A stretch of 64,000 nt of DNA from Hymenobacter sp. BT559 (GTDB taxonomy: Bacteria; Bacteroidota; Bacteroidia; Cytophagales; Hymenobacteraceae). The position numbers and the translations under genes were made by a program. Position 1 is the first letter of the stretch. Each line of letters opens with the position of its first letter. The notes under the pieces were generated by a model. That model worked only from the letters and a program-made list of their open reading frames with translations. It was not told the origin of the DNA and searched no databases. Below are positions 1-8,733 of this stretch, one piece after another. The DNA lies in NCBI RefSeq assembly GCF_016427535.1, contig NZ_JAELXV010000008.1, positions 50,409 to 114,408 on the forward strand, given 5' to 3'.

Positions 1-110
1 GTGCCCAAGCCCAGTATCATCCCATCGCGTACCCAGCGCAGGGCGGCGGCGGCGGCAAGCTGTTTTTCCTGGTCTTGTAGGGTGGTGGCTGGGGCAGTGG
101 GCAGCGACAT
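1..110 (-). CDS. rpiA: Ribose-5-phosphate isomerase A, N-terminal part (cut by window edge)
   Basis: Only the first 36 codons lie in the window, read leftward from the ATG at 108-110. The translation begins MSLPTAPATTLQDQEKQ, continues with an Ala-rich helix, and ends with VRDGMILGLGT. This matches the start of RpiA, where an N-terminal helix precedes the phosphate-binding loop GLGTGSTA, which runs into the edge here. RpiA interconverts ribose-5-phosphate and ribulose-5-phosphate in the non-oxidative pentose phosphate pathway in the cytosol. It has no close partner in the window; the next gene, slyD, is on the same strand about 450 bases upstream and has its own terminator, so rpiA is probably transcribed separately. 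The family call rests on this short segment, but the DGMILGLGT signature is distinctive. Confidence 0.75.
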   Translation of the reverse strand, partial: MSLPTAPATTLQDQEKQLAAAAALRWVRDGMILGLG

Positions 111-181
111 GAGCAACGAGGCTAAAGGTGAGATACGGCCGTAAAAGTAGCGGCCGGGCCGCCACTGCGCCATTTCTTCGA

Positions 182-207
182 CCTAGGGCCAGCTAGCTGG
201 CCCTAGG
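182..207. repeat. 26-base perfect palindrome with CCTAGG at both ends
   Basis: Reading from 182, CCTAGGGCCAG is followed by CTAG and then its exact reverse complement. There is no T-run on either side, so a normal intrinsic terminator is unlikely. It lies about 75 bases upstream of the rpiA start on the minus strand, where it could be a protein-binding site or an mRNA hairpin. The function is unknown. Confidence 0.6.
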
Positions 208-499
208 AAGCCAAGCCCTGAATTTTAAACATAAGATAACACCCGCCAACAGCGCGATAACCGCATCGAAGGCTAGCACAGGCCCATTATTGGGGTGCAG
301 GGCGTGCTCTAGGTACTAGCAAGCTCCCAGAAAAGCACTGTGCAAGTGTGCAGCGAGATGCTGTTAGTCGAGCGGTGTTTGATGGCTTTGCGCGCGCGGC
401 ACGTAGGCGGCGAGAGGACGGAAGGCGGCCAGCCGCGAAAAATAACGCTAGCAAGAACAAGACGAGAGTCCCTGGCGGGTCGGCTGAGCCCAAAAGAAT

Positions 500-534
500 A
501 ACGGGAACTACCTGCTTAGCAAGTAGCTCCCGTT
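500..534 (-). terminator. Intrinsic terminator of slyD
   Basis: AACGGGA/TCCCGTT plus CTAC/GTAG form a stem with one internal mismatch and an 11-base loop. On the minus strand the stem is followed by ATTCTTTT. It sits 23 bases after the slyD stop. Confidence 0.7.
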
Positions 535-556
535 AGAAAATTAGTTGAGCGCTGGT

Positions 557-1072
557 CTAGTGCTGGTGACCGCCTTCGCCATGCACGTGGCCGTGGCTGA
601 GCTCTTCGGCGGTGGCGGGGCGCACCTCCACCACTTTGCCATCAAAGTGCATCACCATGCCGGCCAGCGGGTGGTTGAAGTCCATGGTTACCATCTCGTC
701 GCCAACTTCTACTACCTTGGCTTGCATGTGGTTACCCTCGTTGTCGGCCATGGGTAGGTAGTTGCCGATTTCCAGCATTTGGTCATCGATTTTGCCATCG
801 ATTTCAAATACCTGCTTCGGAATCTGCACTACGGCCTGGGGGTCGTAGTCGCCATAGGCTTGGTCGGGGGTGAGCGAGAAGCTGAATGCATCGCCCGTGT
901 TTTTGCCATCGAGCTGGCGCTCAAACTCTTCGGGCAGGCCGCTGTGGCCGAAGAGGAATACCATGGGCTCTTCAGCTTCGGCTTGCTCAACTAGTACTTT
1001 CTGTTGGTTGTCGTCGGTGACGGATAGGTCGTAGGTAAGCGTTACGACGGAGTTTTGGGCAACGGCGGCCAT
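557..1072 (-). CDS. slyD: FKBP-type peptidyl-prolyl cis-trans isomerase, SlyD-like
   Basis: The product has 171 residues and acts as a cytosolic prolyl isomerase and chaperone. The FKBP core begins after about residue 8 (VVTLTYDLSV). The short FKBP strand with LFGHSGLPEEFERQLDG follows at about residues 40-57, and the insert-in-flap (IF) chaperone domain with GDYDP and NYLPMAD occupies roughly 70-125. The core resumes with VTMDFNHPLAG, and the C-terminus is a short His-rich tail (HGHVHGEGGHQH), which in SlyD proteins binds nickel and other metals. The ATG is preceded by a consensus -7 box (1101-1108, minus strand), leaving a short leader. It is a single-gene unit with its own terminator at 500-534. 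The IF domain and His tail favour SlyD over a plain FKBP. Confidence 0.92.
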   Translation of the reverse strand: MAAVAQNSVVTLTYDLSVTDDNQQKVLVEQAEAEEPMVFLFGHSGLPEEFERQLDGKNTGDAFSFSLTPDQAYGDYDPQAVVQIPKQVFEIDGKIDDQMLEIGNYLPMADNEGNHMQAKVVEVGDEMVTMDFNHPLAGMVMHFDGKVVEVRPATAEELSHGHVHGEGGHQH

Positions 1073-1100
1073 AAAATGGGGTGGGGGTTAGGGTGTAAAA

Positions 1101-1108
1101 CAAAGGTA
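1101..1108 (-). promoter_or_regulatory. Promoter -7 box for slyD (TACCTTTG)
   Basis: On the minus strand TACCTTTG matches the Bacteroidota -7 consensus TAnnTTTG exactly. It is 28 bases upstream of the slyD ATG. I do not see a good -33 TTG at the usual 19-base spacing. Confidence 0.6.
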
Positions 1109-1179
1109 GGGGCAGCAACCAACTACGCTAATTGCATAAGTGGCCCGCCCGGCGGTAGCCGCAAGCTACGGCATAAAGA

Positions 1180-1214
1180 AATCCCCCGCCTCACTTAACG
1201 GGAGACGGGGGATT
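1180..1214 (-). terminator. Intrinsic terminator of katE
   Basis: AATCCCCCG pairs with CGGGGGATT across a loop that contains a further CTC/GAG pairing. On the minus strand the stem is followed by TTCTTT. It sits 21 bases beyond the katE stop. Confidence 0.75.
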
Positions 1215-1235
1215 CAGTTATTCAAAAAAACGTGC

Positions 1236-3428
1236 CTAGGCAGGCACAGCCTCTAGTTCGCGGCTAAAGAAGCGGTGCTGCTTGATGGCCTCAGCGAACT
1301 CTTCGGCCAAGCCGGCCACGTTTGTGTCGGCGCTGGTCACTACGCCATCGGCATCCAAGATGCCCTCGGCGCCGGGGTAAGCAGCGGCTTGCAGTAGCTC
1401 TATGCCCTCGGCCGAGGCGGCCAGCGGCTTGCAGTGGCGGAAAGCCTCATTGACGAAGCGCACGGCGTCAAAATCCTGCTTGAGCTTACTCACGCTTTGG
1501 GCGCCGGCGGCCACGTACACGGCATCAAACAGCGCCGACGACGTGCTCTGGAACGTCCAGTTGACAAGAATTTGCGTGCCGTCCTGGCCTTTAATCGTAC
1601 CTAGGTGGGTGGCGATGATAGCCGTTTGGGCGCCCTGGTCCATAAAGGTTTTCATGAACTCGCTGATAGCGGCCACGTCGGCTCCGTCGGTGGCCAGAAT
1701 GGCAATCTGACGCGTTTTTACGCTCCCCTTACCCTGGTTGATGGGGCTGTCGGTGGCAATGCTTAGGTGCGGCGAGCTGCCCACGCTAGCTTTGGCCGGA
1801 GCCGATTGGAAGTCGGCGGCCTTATCGTCGGCACCGATGGCGCCGTAGTTGAGCTGCATGCCTTCGGCCGAGGGCACGTCCATGCCCAGGCCTTCGGCCA
1901 CGCGGCTAGCTAGGTCGTGGTCTACCTGCGCCAGCTGCACAATGGTGCGCTCCCGAATCCAATCGGTTTGCACGTGGCTCAGCTCAAAGCGCAAGGCCTT
2001 CACAATGTGGGTCTTCTCGGGTGCGCTCTGGCTGTTCCAGAACAGGCGGGCCTGGCTGTAGAAGTCGATAAAGCTCTTGCTGCGGCGCCGAATCTTGGGG
2101 CCTTCCACGCGCTCATACACCGAGTTGAAGCCGCCTTCGCTTTGCGGGGCTTGCTTGGGGTACTGGTCGTTGAGCAGGTTGGGACCGTAGGCTACTTTGC
2201 CTTTGTTGATGGTCTGGCGCATGTGCCCGTCGCGCTGGTTGTTGTGCACCGGGGCCAGCGAGCGGTTAATCGGAATCTCGTGGAAGTTGGGGCCACCTAG
2301 GCGCTTGAGCTGGGTGTCGAGGTACGAAAACAGGCGACCTTGTAGCAGCGGGTCATTGGAGAAGTCGATGCCTGGCACGATGTGGCTGAGGCAGAACGCC
2401 ACTTGCTCGGTCTCGGCAAAGTAGTTATCTACGTTGCGGTTCAGCACCATCTTACCAATGGCCTGCACCGGCACTAGCTCTTCGGGGATGAGCTTGGTAG
2501 AATCCAGAATGTCGAAGTCGAACTTGTGCTCGTCTTCCTCTTCTACTACCTGCACGCCCAGTTCCCATTCGGGGTAGGCGCCCATCTCGATGTTGGCCCA
2601 CAGGTCGCGGCGGTGAAAGTCTTGGTCTTTGCCCGAAATCTGCTGGGCCTCGTCCCACAGCACCGAGTGGGTACCGAGCAGCGGCTTCCAGTGAAATTTC
2701 ACGAAGCGCCACTTGCCTTGGGCGTTCACAAAGCGGAAGGTGTGCACGCCGAAGCCCTCCATCATACGCAGGCTGCGGGGCAGGGCGCGGTCGCTCATGG
2801 CCCACAGCAGCATGTGGGTGCTTTCGGGGTTGGTCGATATAAAGTCGTAGAACGTATCGTGGGCCGAGGCACCCTGCGGAATCTCGTTGTGCGGCTCCGG
2901 CTTCACGGCGTGCACAAAATCGGGAAACTTAATGGAGTCCTGAATGAAGAACACGGGCATGTTGTTGCCTACCAGGTCATATACCCCTTCCTGGGTATAG
3001 AACTTCACGGCGAAGCCGCGCACGTCGCGGGCTAGGTCGCTGGCACCGCGTGAGCCGGCCACCGTGGAGAAGCGCGTGAACACGGGCGTCACTACGCCGG
3101 GCTGCAAAAAGTGGGCTTTGGTCAGCTCGGTGGCGTTGCCGTAGGCCTCGAAGTAGCCGTGGGCTCCTACGCCGCGGGCGTGCACCGCGCGCTCCGGAAT
3201 ACGCTCGTGGTCGAAGTGGGTCATCTTCTCGCGGAAGAGGAAGTCTTCGAGCAGCGTGGGGCCGCGCTCGCCGCCCTTCAGCGAGTTCTGGTCGTCGTTG
3301 ATGCGCAGGCCCTGGTTGCTGGTCAGATACTTACCGTAGCCGTCGTCGCTGTGCTGGGCCAGCTGCTCGGTTTTGGGGTTGCTCACCTTATCCTGGTGAT
3401 TTTGCTTGGCAAGAGGTTTGTCGTGCAT
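1236..3428 (-). CDS. katE: Large-subunit catalase (HPII type)
   Basis: This 730-residue haem catalase converts hydrogen peroxide to water and oxygen in the cytosol. The length is that of clade 2 large-subunit catalases, well above the roughly 500 residues of small ones. Visible active-site elements are the catalytic His in ERAVHARGVGAHG (about H83), the distal Asn in DLVGNNMPVFF (about 155-156), and the proximal haem-ligand Tyr in RLFSYLDTQ (about Y369). From about residue 570 a second domain follows (IAILATDGADVAAI), the class I glutamine-amidotransferase/DJ-1-like fold of HPII. The stop codon TAG lies inside a CCTAGG motif. It is divergent from the lipoprotein at 3751, and the shared 322-base interval contains an AT-rich palindrome that could be an operator. 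It is a single-gene unit with a terminator at 1180-1214. Confidence 0.96.
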   Translation of the reverse strand: MHDKPLAKQNHQDKVSNPKTEQLAQHSDDGYGKYLTSNQGLRINDDQNSLKGGERGPTLLEDFLFREKMTHFDHERIPERAVHARGVGAHGYFEAYGNATELTKAHFLQPGVVTPVFTRFSTVAGSRGASDLARDVRGFAVKFYTQEGVYDLVGNNMPVFFIQDSIKFPDFVHAVKPEPHNEIPQGASAHDTFYDFISTNPESTHMLLWAMSDRALPRSLRMMEGFGVHTFRFVNAQGKWRFVKFHWKPLLGTHSVLWDEAQQISGKDQDFHRRDLWANIEMGAYPEWELGVQVVEEEDEHKFDFDILDSTKLIPEELVPVQAIGKMVLNRNVDNYFAETEQVAFCLSHIVPGIDFSNDPLLQGRLFSYLDTQLKRLGGPNFHEIPINRSLAPVHNNQRDGHMRQTINKGKVAYGPNLLNDQYPKQAPQSEGGFNSVYERVEGPKIRRRSKSFIDFYSQARLFWNSQSAPEKTHIVKALRFELSHVQTDWIRERTIVQLAQVDHDLASRVAEGLGMDVPSAEGMQLNYGAIGADDKAADFQSAPAKASVGSSPHLSIATDSPINQGKGSVKTRQIAILATDGADVAAISEFMKTFMDQGAQTAIIATHLGTIKGQDGTQILVNWTFQSTSSALFDAVYVAAGAQSVSKLKQDFDAVRFVNEAFRHCKPLAASAEGIELLQAAAYPGAEGILDADGVVTSADTNVAGLAEEFAEAIKQHRFFSRELEAVPA

Positions 3429-3750
3429 GATACGAATAAGAAATAGGAAATAAGCGTGACAGTACGCGCCTAAACGAACCGTTACGGTTAAGGTTAGTGT
3501 CGCCGCGGTGAGCGTTGCAGCATACCTAGGGCGTTTGGTTAGGATAATCTGTTAAGCACCAGGGCGCCTATTCGCAATACAGTCCTATTTAAAAAGGTGC
3601 TTAAATTTTAAGCAAAATTTAAGCTTGCTAGCTGAAACGGATGATGGCACTTCGTGATAATGAAGTGAATATGAAGGTGTAGTAAAAACTTAGGTGGCCG
3701 CGGGTGCGTACCAGCACGCAGTATTTCATCCCGCTACTTCTACCTGCGCT
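3429..3750. promoter_or_regulatory. Divergent regulatory interval between katE and a lipoprotein gene
   Basis: No gene is visible. The notable feature is an AT-rich dyad at 3599-3613 (GCTTAAA, one central T, TTTAAGC) followed by a second half-copy (TTTAAGC at 3616-3622). It lies about 170 bases from the katE start and 130 from the lipoprotein start. A peroxide-responsive or other operator is possible but unproven. I did not find an unambiguous TAnnTTTG box in either direction. Confidence 0.4.
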
Positions 3751-4899
3751 ATGTTCTCTTCTTCCTTTCGTGTTGCGGCTGTGCTACTAGCCAGCGGCAG
3801 CCTGCTGGCTGCATGCGGCCCCCAGCAATCAGCTGAGCAGCAAGCCGCTGCCAAGGCTACCGACAAAGCGGCCGATACCCAGGCCAAAGCCGACACGACC
3901 AACCAGGGCGCCACGCCGCGGCTGCTGGCCACCTTCCCCGACTCGCTCAACACCCCCGATGGCCTCGTGCTGGCCCCCGATGGACGGGTGCTGCTGTCGG
4001 TGCCCAACTTGGCCAACAATAAGTATCCGGCCCAGATTGTGGAGCTAACGGCCACTGGCTACAAGCCGTTTATCGGGCGCCTGCCGGTAGAGCCGACCAC
4101 CAAAAAGGCCACGCCGATGGACCTGGCCTTTGGCCCCGACGGCAACCTCTACTACGCCGAAAACCAGTACGAAAACAGCAAGGACTATAAATCGCGTCTG
4201 ATGCGGGTGCTGATGAAAAACGGCCAGCCCACCGGCACCATCGAAACGGCCGTAGATAATTTTTGCCTCGCTAATGCGACGGTATGGAAAGGCAACACCC
4301 TGTATGTAACGGACAGTCAGTGGGATATGCCCGACAACGACAAGGGCAGCGCCGTTATGCGCTTTACACTGGCCGAGCTGAAGCCTGGTACTACCATTCA
4401 CCTCAAGCCCAAAACCAAGGACCCGCACGTGCTGGCCCAGTTCACGACCACCGTCAACGAAACGGGTGTGGATAACGGCGCCGACGGGCTCGACTACGAT
4501 AGCAAAGGCCGCCTGTACACGGGCTTTTTTGGCGATGGCACCTTCCACCGCCTCACCCTCAACCCCGATGGTAGCCTCGCCAAGCAGGAGGTGGTGCCCG
4601 TGGCTGCGCCCAAGATTCCGTGCATCGATGGCCTCGTTATCGACCGCGCCACCGACAAGGCCTACATCTGTGATTCGCGCCTGAACGCGATAGAAGTCAT
4701 CGACCTCAACACCAATGCCCACACCATATTGGCCGGCAACGGTGACACGGATGGTGCCGGCGGCAAGCTCGACCAGCCCGCTGAAGTGTTGCTCAAAGGC
4801 AAGCAGCTGATAGTGTCGGACTACGACAAGCCCGAAAAGCACTTCGTTAATACCAAATCAGACGCCCCGCACACCGAGTCGGTGCTGGACCTGCCCTAG
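3751..4899 (+). CDS. Secreted beta-propeller lipoprotein, SMP-30/NHL-like
   Basis: The product has 382 residues. The ATG at 3751 is chosen over an upstream GTG because it gives a clean lipoprotein signal (MFSSSFRVAAVLLASGSLLAAC, lipobox LAAC), followed by a low-complexity Ala/Lys/Asp linker to about residue 55. The rest has repeating blades with motifs such as LAPDGRVLLS, AFGPDGNLYYAE, GLDYDSKGRLYTGFFGDG and GLVIDRATDKAYI, typical of SMP-30/gluconolactonase or NHL propellers. An enzyme (lactonase) or a binding protein are both possible, and the substrate cannot be read from sequence. It is monocistronic, with a strong terminator 24 bases after the stop. A second propeller lipoprotein of different subfamily lies at 8734. 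Confidence 0.75.
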   Translation: MFSSSFRVAAVLLASGSLLAACGPQQSAEQQAAAKATDKAADTQAKADTTNQGATPRLLATFPDSLNTPDGLVLAPDGRVLLSVPNLANNKYPAQIVELTATGYKPFIGRLPVEPTTKKATPMDLAFGPDGNLYYAENQYENSKDYKSRLMRVLMKNGQPTGTIETAVDNFCLANATVWKGNTLYVTDSQWDMPDNDKGSAVMRFTLAELKPGTTIHLKPKTKDPHVLAQFTTTVNETGVDNGADGLDYDSKGRLYTGFFGDGTFHRLTLNPDGSLAKQEVVPVAAPKIPCIDGLVIDRATDKAYICDSRLNAIEVIDLNTNAHTILAGNGDTDGAGGKLDQPAEVLLKGKQLIVSDYDKPEKHFVNTKSDAPHTESVLDLP

Positions 4900-4922
4900 G
4901 GTGGGTATGGCGACTGAAAAGT

Positions 4923-4966
4923 AAAAAAGCGGCCGGCTGCCCCTAGGGCAGCCGGCCGCTTTTTTG
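4923..4966. terminator. Bidirectional terminator between converging genes
   Basis: A very long GC-rich stem (AGCGGCCGGCTGCCC and its complement) is flanked by A-run and T-run, so it can stop transcription from both sides. The stem tip is CCCTAGGG, with a CCTAGG motif at its centre. Confidence 0.9.
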
Positions 4967-4988
4967 GTTAAGAAGCAACCTATGGCGC

Positions 4989-6980
4989 TTACTCTTGCAG
5001 CTCCCAGGCAGTGCGGTAGCCGCCCACGCGCTCGACGTATTCTAGGAAAGCCTTATAAAACGGATGCGCGCCTAGGGTGCTAGAGTCGCCGATGAGCAGC
5101 AGCTTCTTGCGGGCGCGCGTCATAGCCACGTTCATGCGGCGAATGTCGGAGAGAAAGCCGATTTCGCCGTGCCCGTTGCTGCGCGTGAGGCTAATGGCGA
5201 TGATGTCGCGCTCCTGGCCCTGGAAGGCATCGACGGTGCCGATGCTGAGCTGCCGGTGCAGCAGCAGGCCGCTGAGCTCGTCGTTTTCTTCCACCGCGTC
5301 TTTGAGATAATTAATCTGGGCACGGTAGGGGGCAATGACCCCAATGCTAAGCGGGTCTTCTTCGTGGTCGGGCGCGTCATAGGGCTCCAGTAGCTGGGCC
5401 AGGCGCTTGAGCAGCAGGTCGGCCTCCTCGGGGTTGGCCGTAGAGCGGCTTTCCGGAATGGTAATCTCCTGCATGCCGAAACCCGCCGTGTCCAGAAACT
5501 CCACGGGCAGGTCGGGCGCGAAGCGTAGGTCGTAGGCCTCTAGGCCCACGTGCGCCACGGTGGGCGCAGCCACCAGGCGGCCATCGTAAAACTGCTCGGA
5601 GCTGAACTCCATAATCTGCTCGTGCATGCGGTACTGCACGGTCAGCATGCGGCTCACGTCGGGCTGGCGCTTGATGCACTTTTCAAACAGCGTTTCGCGC
5701 AGGCCTTCCTTGGCAGCTTTTTCGCTTTTCACGGTGGGCGGCAGCTGCTGGTGGTCGCCGGCCAGCACCACGCGCTGGGCCTTGGCAATCGGTATCCAGC
5801 AGCCCGGCTCCAGGGCCTGAGCGGCCTCGTCAATAAAGACGGTTTCGTAGGTGAGGTGGCGGATGTTACGGTTCGAAGCGCCCACGAGGGTGCACGTAAT
5901 TACCTGCACCTGCTCGAGCAGGTCTTCGGTGATGTAGCGCTCTAGGCCGTCGGCCTCCTGGTGCAGGGCGCGGGCCTCTTCCTTCAGCAGGCGGCGTTGT
6001 TCGCGCTCTTCCCAGCCAAAGTGACGTACGTGCTTGCCGGCTTCTTCGCGGTACTGCTCGGCCGTTTGACGCATACTACGCAGCTCGCCGTAGCGCTTGT
6101 GGCTCATCACCTGAGCATCGAGGGTGTGCTCGAGCAGCAGGTCCGACACTCGCGAAGGGTTGCCCATCCGGATAACGTTGACGCCGCGCTCGGCCAGCTT
6201 TTCGGTCAGTAGGTCCACGGCCGTGTTGCTAGGTGCGCACACCAGCACCCGGCGCTCGCGCCGGATGGTTTCTAGAATGGCCTGCACCAGCGTAGTGGTC
6301 TTGCCCGTGCCGGGCGGCCCGTGGATAATGGCTACATCTTGGGCAGCTTGCACGTGGCGCACGGCCGCCAGCTGGCTTTCGTTGAGGGGGCTAGGGTAGA
6401 AGAGGTCATCGGCTTTTTCGGCGCGGAAGCGGGCGGGCTTGGCCCCGAGCAAGATGTCGCGCAGCTCGGCCAGGCGGTCGCCGTAGGCGCCCATTACTTT
6501 ACCTAGGGCGTAGTCCATCTCGCGGTAGCTCACCTCATCGAAGGTGAGGTCGATGCCTAACTTGCCACCCTCGTGTACCCAGTCGGGCAGGTCTTCCTTA
6601 CTAGTAGCCAGTAGCAGCTTATTGCGCCGCACGCTGGTAATCACGCCGCTGAGCGTGGGGCGGTCGGTGGCGGCGCGGCCCGGGATGTTGCCAAACAAGG
6701 CCGCGTTTTTGCCCACCTGAAACAGGTGCAGCCCCTGCTGCCCTGCGGGGCGCTCCAGCTCCAGCACGATTTTGCCGCCGAAGCCTACGTCTTCCTGCGT
6801 AATCGTGACGGGGTACCAGGTCAGCCCGCGCTGCTGGCGCTCTTGTATGCTAGCCTTGGCATTTTTTAGCTTAAACTGCTCTAGGTCTTCTTGTTGCTCT
6901 AACTTGAGCATGGCCTGCACGCGGCGTAGCTCCTTCTCAATGGCGTAGGGCTCGGCGTAGGGGGAAACGGTATCGGACAA
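4989..6980 (-). CDS. Superfamily 1 DNA/RNA helicase, IGHMBP2/UPF1-like
   Basis: This is an ATP-dependent helicase of the UPF1/DNA2/IGHMBP2 group, cytosolic. Counting from the TTG used here (663 residues), an N-terminal helix (EKELRRVQAMLKLEQQED) leads to a beta-barrel domain. Walker A GPPGTGKTTT follows at about 221-230, then a long coiled insert, motif II VFIDEAAQALEP (DEAA box), motif III GDHQQLPPTV, motif IV-like QYRMHEQIM, motif V GTVDAFQGQERD and motif VI NVAMTRARKKL. All core motifs are intact. The start is uncertain: no in-frame ATG lies upstream, an ATG at 6911 would cut the conserved first helix, and TTG codons at 6980 and 7040 are the options. It converges on the lipoprotein gene and shares its terminator. 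The nucleic-acid substrate is unknown. Confidence 0.85.
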   Translation of the reverse strand: MSDTVSPYAEPYAIEKELRRVQAMLKLEQQEDLEQFKLKNAKASIQERQQRGLTWYPVTITQEDVGFGGKIVLELERPAGQQGLHLFQVGKNAALFGNIPGRAATDRPTLSGVITSVRRNKLLLATSKEDLPDWVHEGGKLGIDLTFDEVSYREMDYALGKVMGAYGDRLAELRDILLGAKPARFRAEKADDLFYPSPLNESQLAAVRHVQAAQDVAIIHGPPGTGKTTTLVQAILETIRRERRVLVCAPSNTAVDLLTEKLAERGVNVIRMGNPSRVSDLLLEHTLDAQVMSHKRYGELRSMRQTAEQYREEAGKHVRHFGWEEREQRRLLKEEARALHQEADGLERYITEDLLEQVQVITCTLVGASNRNIRHLTYETVFIDEAAQALEPGCWIPIAKAQRVVLAGDHQQLPPTVKSEKAAKEGLRETLFEKCIKRQPDVSRMLTVQYRMHEQIMEFSSEQFYDGRLVAAPTVAHVGLEAYDLRFAPDLPVEFLDTAGFGMQEITIPESRSTANPEEADLLLKRLAQLLEPYDAPDHEEDPLSIGVIAPYRAQINYLKDAVEENDELSGLLLHRQLSIGTVDAFQGQERDIIAISLTRSNGHGEIGFLSDIRRMNVAMTRARKKLLLIGDSSTLGAHPFYKAFLEYVERVGGYRTAWELQE

Positions 6981-7155
6981 AATAAGGCGGATTGATTTCG
7001 TTGTAAGTAGTAACAACGAAAACGGGAAATGAGTGGCCAAAGGCCATGAAAGAAATGAGGCTAAGGTTAGCCTGTTTCATCAGGTTAGTACTGAATAAGG
7101 CGCTTAGCTAACCGTAGTAAATGGCTAGATAAAGCGCATCTATTGATTTGTAAAG

Positions 7156-8571
7156 CTACCCCAACAGTGCCGGCCGCTCCTGGTACACTTTCCACAGAAA
7201 CTCGCCAAACAACGTATTGGCCCACGCAAACCAGGGCCGGGTGTACTGGCTGGGGTCGTCTTTATGAAACGACTCGTGCATGTAGCCAGTGCCCGCGTGG
7301 GTGGTCTTGAGCAGCTGCACGCAGGCCCGGATTTCGGCGTCGTCGGTGCTGGTAAGGCCGCGCATGACAAGGCTGATGGGCCAAACCATATCCTGGCCCA
7401 CGTGCGGGCCACCAACACCTTCACCCGCCTTACCCTTGTAGAAGAAGGGGTTATCAGCCGAAAGCACTAGGCGGCGCGTGTTTTGGTACACAGGGTCGTT
7501 GAGGGGTATCGCGCCTAGGTAGGGCAGGCTGAGCAGGCTAGGCACGTTGGCATCGTCGAGCAGGGCGTGGCCGCCGTAGCCATCGACCTCATAGGCATAC
7601 ACGCGGCCGTGCACTGGGTGCGTGATGATGGCGTGCTCGCGCAGGGCAACGGCTACCTCATCGGCCAGGGCCATCAGGTTTTGGTAGGCAGCGCCGTCGT
7701 GCTGAATGTCGTTGAGCATCAAGGCCGCTTGGCGTAGGCTGCTGACGGCGAAGAAATTGCTAGGCACCAGAAAGGGTAGGAGCGTGGCGTCGTCGCTGGG
7801 CCGAAAGGCCGATGCGATGAGCCCACACGGCCGCACGGGGTAGCCATAGCCACCTAGGGGCTGGGTATCGGTAGCGGTGGCCGTAGCGCGCTGAAAGTGA
7901 TAGGGCCCCGGCCCGGTTTTGCGCTGCTGCTCCTGGAAGGTTTTTACCGTCAGGGCAATGGCTTGCCGCCACTGCGCATCGAAGGGCTGCTCGTCGCCGG
8001 TAGTTTTCCAGTAGTGGTAAGCCAAGCGAATGGGGTAGCACAACGAGTCGATTTCCCACTTGCGCTCGTGCACGCCGGGCTGCATAGCCGTGCGGTCGGC
8101 GTGCCACTCGCCCACTTTGGTGGAGTCTTGGTAAAAGGCATTCGCGTAAGGGTCCTGCAAAATGCAGCGCGTTTGGCGATGAATGACACCCGCCACCAAC
8201 TGGCGCAGAGGTGCATCTTGCTTGATAAACGTGAGGTAGGGCCACACCTGGGCCGAAGAGTCGCGCAGCCACATGGCGTCGATGTCGCCGGTGCTGACGT
8301 AAGTATCGGGCCGCCCTAGGTAGGTGCCGGGCGTCACGGTAGTGTCGAGCGTATTCGGGAAGCAATTGCCAAACAGCCAGCCCAACTCTGCATCGGGCAC
8401 CTGACGGTTAAACTCCGCAATGGCGGCCTCCACGGCGCGGCTACGGAAGCGGCGCAGCCCCACTGCCGGCCGCACCACCGGAAAGCCAGCCGCGGCCGCC
8501 CGGCTCGGCTGGCTGAAAAAAGAGCAGGCGCCCAGCAGGCCCGCGCCCTGCACAAAGGCTCGACGGTTCAT
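7156..8571 (-). CDS. GH125-type exo-alpha-1,6-mannosidase, Tat-exported
   Basis: The product has 471 residues from the ATG at 8571. The N-terminus NRRAFVQGAGLLGACSFF has a twin-arginine-like signal, so export in folded form is likely. The body resembles glycoside hydrolase family 125 (metal-independent exo-alpha-1,6-mannosidases): STGDIDAMWLRDSSAQVWPY, HADRTAMQPG, KWEIDSLCYPIRLAYHYW, and the late segment VGGPHVGQDMVWPISL. In this family Asp and Glu residues in these motifs carry out inverting hydrolysis of alpha-1,6-linked mannose. No other mannan genes are next to it. A near-consensus -7 box (CATCTTTG, minus strand, 8594-8601) precedes it with a short leader. Its neighbour, divergently transcribed, is a secreted propeller lipoprotein. 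Confidence 0.85.
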   Translation of the reverse strand: MNRRAFVQGAGLLGACSFFSQPSRAAAAGFPVVRPAVGLRRFRSRAVEAAIAEFNRQVPDAELGWLFGNCFPNTLDTTVTPGTYLGRPDTYVSTGDIDAMWLRDSSAQVWPYLTFIKQDAPLRQLVAGVIHRQTRCILQDPYANAFYQDSTKVGEWHADRTAMQPGVHERKWEIDSLCYPIRLAYHYWKTTGDEQPFDAQWRQAIALTVKTFQEQQRKTGPGPYHFQRATATATDTQPLGGYGYPVRPCGLIASAFRPSDDATLLPFLVPSNFFAVSSLRQAALMLNDIQHDGAAYQNLMALADEVAVALREHAIITHPVHGRVYAYEVDGYGGHALLDDANVPSLLSLPYLGAIPLNDPVYQNTRRLVLSADNPFFYKGKAGEGVGGPHVGQDMVWPISLVMRGLTSTDDAEIRACVQLLKTTHAGTGYMHESFHKDDPSQYTRPWFAWANTLFGEFLWKVYQERPALLG

Positions 8572-8733
8572 CAAAAACAGCTAACGTGGGCTGCAAAGAT
8601 GAGAGCCACCGGCCCGACCGGGCTGCCCCTAGGGCCGTGCCGCGGTGCCTGCCTCCTAGGTGGCCCTTAGGCTAGAAACCCAGCCTAAGGGCACTTGCGT
8701 AAAGCTCGGGTACCCCTTCACTTGCATCTATTT

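Larger units (their letters stand above)
111..556. other. Gene-free interval between rpiA and slyD, with a possible coding remnant
   Basis: I see no convincing gene here. The overlapping reading frames at about 287-536 start at TTG or have no ribosome-binding context and resemble no family. On the minus strand, a stretch from 315 down to 193 encodes about 40 residues with one membrane-like segment (VLAFDAVIALLAGVILCL) bounded by an in-frame stop at 316-318 and no start codon, so it may be a decayed gene end. The interval also holds a 26-base perfect palindrome (182-207) and the slyD terminator (500-534). Confidence 0.4.

Noticed and set aside
287..536. Overlapping short reading frames on both strands upstream of slyD
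   Set aside because: They start at non-ATG codons, have biased low-complexity translations and no ribosome-binding context or family similarity.
4045..4842. 265-residue reading frame antisense to the propeller lipoprotein
   Set aside because: It lies wholly opposite a well-supported gene and has no domain pattern.
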